NCBI GenBank assembly: GCA_019022495.1
Contig: JAFEKR010000015.1
Span: 372,001 to 436,000 of the forward strand
Source: Epichloe hybrida
Lineage: Eukaryota; Ascomycota; Sordariomycetes; Hypocreales; Clavicipitaceae
Direction of reading: 5' to 3'
DNA: 64,000 nucleotides
The notes beneath the pieces were generated by a model. The model searched no databases. It saw nothing but the letters and a program-made list of their open reading frames with translations, and was not told where the DNA came from. Shown here in pieces: positions 60,641 to 64,000 of the stretch; position 1 is the first letter of the stretch; each line of letters begins with the position of its first letter. The translations under genes and the position numbers were made by a program.

Positions 60641-60780
60641 ATTACATTACATTACATTGTGTAATGTTTGTAATGTAATGTAATTATTACACATTACATT
60701 ACATTACACATTACATTACATTACATTACACCCCCCTTTCACACATTACATTACATTACATGTAATTATTTGTAATTAAA
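60641..60780. repeat. Subterminal ATTAC array and hairpin
   Basis: Repeated ATTAC on the plus strand (60,641-60,658) is followed by its complement GTAAT repeats (60,661-60,684), forming a hairpin stem. More ATTAC blocks follow (60,686-60,760). The right end has a matching run in direct orientation (62,817-62,843). Such subterminal motifs are candidate transposase-binding sites. Confidence 0.8.
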
Positions 60781-60948
60781 TGTAATTATTTTTTATTTTT
60801 TAATATTTAGGTAAAGTAATTAGAAATTAATAGTAAAAAATAACTTAAATAATTAGAAAAGTATATATTAGGTTTCTTAAAATATAGATTAAGGTTAAAT
60901 TACTATACTAATCTTAATTATAACTTATAAAACTAATAAAACTTACTT

Positions 60949-61857
60949 TTAAGTATACTTTCTTTTTAATAAAAAATCATATATATCTAAGCAAATAAGC
61001 TATAAAGAAGTTAATATTATTATTAGTAAGACCCACTTTAGACCCACTTTTATAAACACCTTCTTTTTAAGAGAAAATCATAAATATCTTAGCAAATAAG
61101 CTATTAAGAAGTTAATACTATAATTAGTAAGACCCACTTTAGATCCACTTTTAAGTATACTTTCTTTTTAATAAAAAATCATATGTATCTAAGCAAATAA
61201 GCTATAAAGAAGTTAATACTATTATTAGTAAGACCCACTTTAGACCCACTTTTAAGTATACTATCTTTTTAAGAGAAAATCATAAATATCTTAGTAAATA
61301 AGCTATTAAGAAGTTCATACTATAATTAATAAGACCCACTTTAAACCCACTTTTATATACACCTTCTTTTTAAGAGAAAATCATATATATAGCAAATAAG
61401 CTATTAAGAAGTTAATACTATAATTAGTAAGACCCACTTTGGATCCACTTTTAAGTATACTATCTTTTTAAGAGAAAATCATAAATATCTTAGCAAATAA
61501 GCTATAAAGAAGTTAATACTATTATTAGTAAGACCCACTTTGGATCCACTTTTAAGTATACTATCTTTTTAAGAGAAAATCATAAATATCTTAGCAAATA
61601 AGCTATAAAGAAGTTAATACTATTATTAGTAAGACCCACTTTAGACCCACTTTTAAGTATACTATCTTTTTAATAGAAAATCATATATATCTAGGTAAAT
61701 AAGCTATAAAGAAGTTAATACTATTATTAATAAGACCCACTTTGGATCCACTTTTAAGTATACTATCTTTTTAATAGAAAATCATATATATCTAGGTAAA
61801 TAAGCTATAAAGAAGTTAATACTATTATTAATAAGACCCACTTTAGACCCACTTTTT
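60949..61857. repeat. 101-bp satellite array, about nine units
   Basis: The landmark GACCCACTTT recurs at 61,030, 61,131, 61,232, 61,333, 61,431, 61,532, 61,633, 61,734 and 61,835. The period is 101 bp apart from one 98-bp unit. Each unit also has TATACT(A/T)TCTTTTTAA and AGCAAATAAGCTAT(A/T)AAGAAG. Variants alternate along the array (AGACCC versus GGATCC; CTATAAAG versus CTATTAAG), suggesting duplication of multi-unit blocks. Confidence 0.9.
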
Positions 61858-63329
61858 ATATAGCTTATATTAATTCTAAATAATAACCGTATTATTTTAA
61901 ATCTAGTAAATTTAGCTTGTTATACTCTTTTTCTACTCTTTTTTTAGGAAATTTTACTATAAAATTATTTATTTTATTTTATAAAAATTATTTCTTATAT
62001 ATTAAAGTATTAAATTAAGATAAATTAGGTATTATATAAGTATTATAAGCTAATTATACTTTAAATTCCTTAGATTACTTAATAAATAAATAAACTACGA
62101 TTTTTTTTTATTAAAATATTATTTTAAAAACTAATATATAGTTTTATATTACTTATATTATACTTAAAAGCTTTTATAATAAGTAAAGCCTTTCATTTAA
62201 ATAATATAAATAATATTATTTACTTATTTATTTATTTATACTATTTTTATTTAACTTTTTATTCCTAAATCACTCTTTTTTAACTTTAGATTTTATAAAA
62301 GAAAAGAAAAGAATTTAAGATATTTAAAAAGAATATATATTAAATCTAAAAAAATAACTATTATTCTAAATAAAAGTTATAATATTAATATTAAATTTAA
62401 GGTATATAAAAGTCTAATTATAGTTTCTTAATATAATTATTTAGATTTATAATATATTATTTTATATTATTTAAAAAAGTATATATAGGGTATTTTTTAG
62501 TAATAAAAAGTCTTGTTTAAAATAATAAAAATATAATTATAAGAAAATAGATATATAGTTAATATAATATCTTATAATATATAAAGAAATTTAAAGAATC
62601 TAATTAACCTCATAAACTTACTATATATACCCTATACTAGAAGATATAACTAATAGTCTAAAAGATAGGAAATTAAGATATTTAATAGTAAATTTAATAA
62701 AATACCTATTATAAAAACACTTATATTAATCTAATAGAGAAAAATCTAAAGTATATTATAAGATATTAATATACCCCACCTTTTTTTCCTCCTAACATTA
62801 CATCCAAACCCCAAATATTACATTACATTACATTACATTACATGCTCTGGGCATAGGGCAGGCTCCTAATAAGCTACTATATGGTTTCTATCCGCTAAGT
62901 ATTATTAATTTACTTTCTCTGAATAATATAACTAACACTAGATCTAACGTAAATAATATTACGGTACTATGAAAATTATACTAGCACGAGGCCTAATTAG
63001 CGATTATAATAGTAGCTATGCTTACTAAAATTTAATATAATAATTGCTATAAACTAGTTAATATTAATAAATGAGATATAGTATATCTATAACTACATAA
63101 GGGATATAAATTACCTAGTAAACTAAAGAAGAAATAGTCTCTATAAAGGGCAGGGCTATATAAGGTATTAGAAAAAGTGAATCCCTTAGTATATTAATTA
63201 GATTTCCCTCTAAATTCATGTGTGTATTTAGTAGTATTAGCTATGTAAATTTAGAAGCTAGCCTAAGGAAAAGACCTATTTAAGAGAGAAGAGGCAGCTC
63301 CTCTGCTAATTATGTTTAATAATTTATAA

Positions 63330-63540
63330 GAAGCGGACTATTAGGAAATCAAGAGAATTTGTAGCTATTAGATTAAGATTTTTAAGCAAACTAAAACATT
63401 AAGAATTAAATTCCTTATTAGATAGAAGGGCTACGCTACTAAGGATAACTAATAGATTATAAAAAATAAAATAAGGATTAATACAGCGGAGACAGTAGAG
63501 GATTATCTTAAGAAGAACCTAATTAATTAGGTAAGGGAGT
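63330..63540 (+). pseudogene. Chromodomain remnant of the right-hand gypsy
   Basis: The plus strand reads I-K-I-F-K-Q-T-K-T-L-R-I-K-F-L-I-R, stop, K-G-Y-A-T-K-D-N, then T-A-E-T-V-E-D-Y-L-K-K. This matches a chromodomain (F-L-V-R-W-K-G-Y) with its Trp codon turned to TAG. Confidence 0.7.
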
Positions 63541-63850
63541 ATATAAAGAAAGGCCTTAAACCTCCTATAGAATAATAATATTAGAGGAAAGGTGTGATAA
63601 TAAGGGGCGAATTTAAGGCGTTAGCATAGAATTGTTATATTCTCCTATATATATTATTTATTACATTAGCCAAGGGTAACTTACTTAACCTACATCCTAT
63701 AATATCTTATAATACCTTTATATTCCTAGCATAGCTAGATCTAGTACGCGCGCATGTAATTTTATTTAATATTAATATTTCCTATTACCTTATAAAGCTA
63801 TTTAATAACTATATAGTTGAATTTTCTTAACTCTTGTATTCTTTACATCT

Positions 63851-64000
63851 TATAATAACCCCTAATACCTATGTAAACTTAGTATAGTTAGATTTAGTAC
63901 TTATATAGTTATATTCTTTAAATTATTATATTTTCTATATTTTATAATAACCCTAATACTTATATAAACTTAGTATAGTAGGATTTAGTATAAGCATATA
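63851..64000 (+). repeat. 92-bp direct repeat at the window edge
   Basis: TATAATAACC...CCTAATAC, followed by AAACTTAGTATAGT(T/A)(A/G)GATTTAGTA, occurs at 63,851 and again at 63,943. The second copy runs to the end of the window, so more units may follow. Confidence 0.65.

Larger units (their letters stand above)
60630..62849. mobile_element. hAT-like non-autonomous DNA transposon with internal satellite
   Basis: A 2,220-bp insertion flanked by a perfect 8-bp target duplication GGCATAGG (60,622-60,629 and 62,850-62,857). Its terminal inverted repeats are CAGAGCAT...ATGCTCTG. An 8-bp target and CAGAG-type ends are hallmarks of the hAT superfamily. Both ends carry arrays of the pentamer ATTAC, and the centre carries nine units of a 101-bp repeat. 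No transposase reading is found, so it would depend on a hAT transposase supplied elsewhere. The ends and target keep CA dinucleotides, unlike the gypsy it interrupts, so it probably arrived after RIP of its host. Confidence 0.82.
59850..62940 (+). pseudogene. Gypsy integrase remnant, split by a hAT-like insertion
   Basis: The integrase core is visible as I-S-N-R-D-L-K-F-I-S-N and G-V-K-L-L-I-G-I-V-Y-Y-P-Q-I-N (S-D-R-D... and Y-H-P-Q-T-D in intact relatives). It continues to L-N-N-T-I-A-M-G-I-G at 60,629 and resumes after 62,857 with A-P-N-K-L-L-Y-G-F-Y-P. Removing the insertion and one 8-bp target copy restores this continuity. Confidence 0.8.
54456..64000 (+). mobile_element. Ty3/gypsy chromodomain retrotransposon, RIP-inactivated
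   Basis: The element starts with TGTTACGTGGCGAAACTG after GTAAT (possible 5-bp target, 54,451-54,455); the 5' LTR probably ends near 54,840. Order on the plus strand is a Gag-like region (about 55,850-56,680), protease-like (57,240), RT (58,180-58,960), RNase H (59,100-59,640, ending D-T-L-S-R-L), integrase (59,850-60,620 and after 62,858) and a chromodomain (about 63,330-63,530, F-L-I-R-stop-K-G-Y). The RT active site reads Y-I-N-N (58,693-58,698) in place of Y-I-D-D. Stops pervade all domains. A hAT-like transposon splits the integrase. No 3' LTR matching the 5' one is seen before the window ends. Confidence 0.85.

Noticed and set aside
60641..60760. ATTAC pentamer arrays as a telomere-like or CRISPR-like repeat
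   Set aside because: They are confined to the ends of a transposon with target duplications, and there are no unique spacers of regular length.

Overview
The window reads as filamentous ascomycete (Pezizomycotina) nuclear DNA, probably Sordariomycetes and possibly Hypocreales. The support is short GT-AG introns with CTAAC/CTGAC-type branch points, recognisable Pezizomycotina gene families, and two long AT-rich blocks in which nearly all TG/CA dinucleotides have become TA. That is the signature of repeat-induced point mutation (RIP). The lineage below class level is an inference.

Layout: (1) 1-22,855 is an AT-rich, RIP-degraded stack of nested retrotransposons. An unidentified outer repeat (1-447 and 21,670-22,855) carries a Ty1/copia element (448-21,669). 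That element is itself split by a second, inverted copy of the same copia family (3,820-10,414) and by a minus-strand Ty3/gypsy chromodomain element (10,882-18,694). All three insertions keep 5-bp target duplications (ATTAA, ATAAG, ATAAT). (2) 22,855-52,700 is a normal-composition gene island with eight genes: a LIM-type zinc-binding protein (-), an unrecognised basic S/T/P-rich protein (-), a Yap/Pap1-like bZIP factor (+), a WW-domain protein (+), RIX1 (-), YPP1/TTC7-like (+), a poly-Ser/Pro/Gln protein (+) and exportin-T/LOS1 (-). It also holds a decayed ConA-like/GH16-type pseudogene (34,713-35,291) and a foldback repeat (35,730-36,110). (3) 52,700-64,000 is a second RIP block. It holds a copia remnant (-) into which a gypsy chromodomain element (+) inserted, and the gypsy integrase is in turn split by a 2,220-bp hAT-like non-autonomous transposon (60,630-62,849) carrying a 101-bp satellite array.

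The genes do not form a pathway cluster; most are housekeeping: ribosome biogenesis (RIX1), tRNA export (LOS1), PI4-kinase recruitment to the plasma membrane (YPP1-like) and transcription (bZIP). RIX1 and YPP1 are divergent over a 680-bp shared promoter region. WW/RIX1 and the Gln-rich gene/LOS1 are convergent pairs. Exon structures were worked out by hand from splice signals and frame continuity.

The items most worth a second look are the hAT-like element with its internal satellite and subterminal ATTAC arrays; the change of the reverse-transcriptase DD motif to NN in all five retroelements; a strand-asymmetric RIP tract; a segment of the bZIP gene that appears to be read out of its ancestral frame; the multi-lesion ConA-like pseudogene; the foldback repeat; and a perfect 22-bp palindrome abutting the first ATG of the Gln-rich gene. 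No rRNA, tRNA or CRISPR feature was found.
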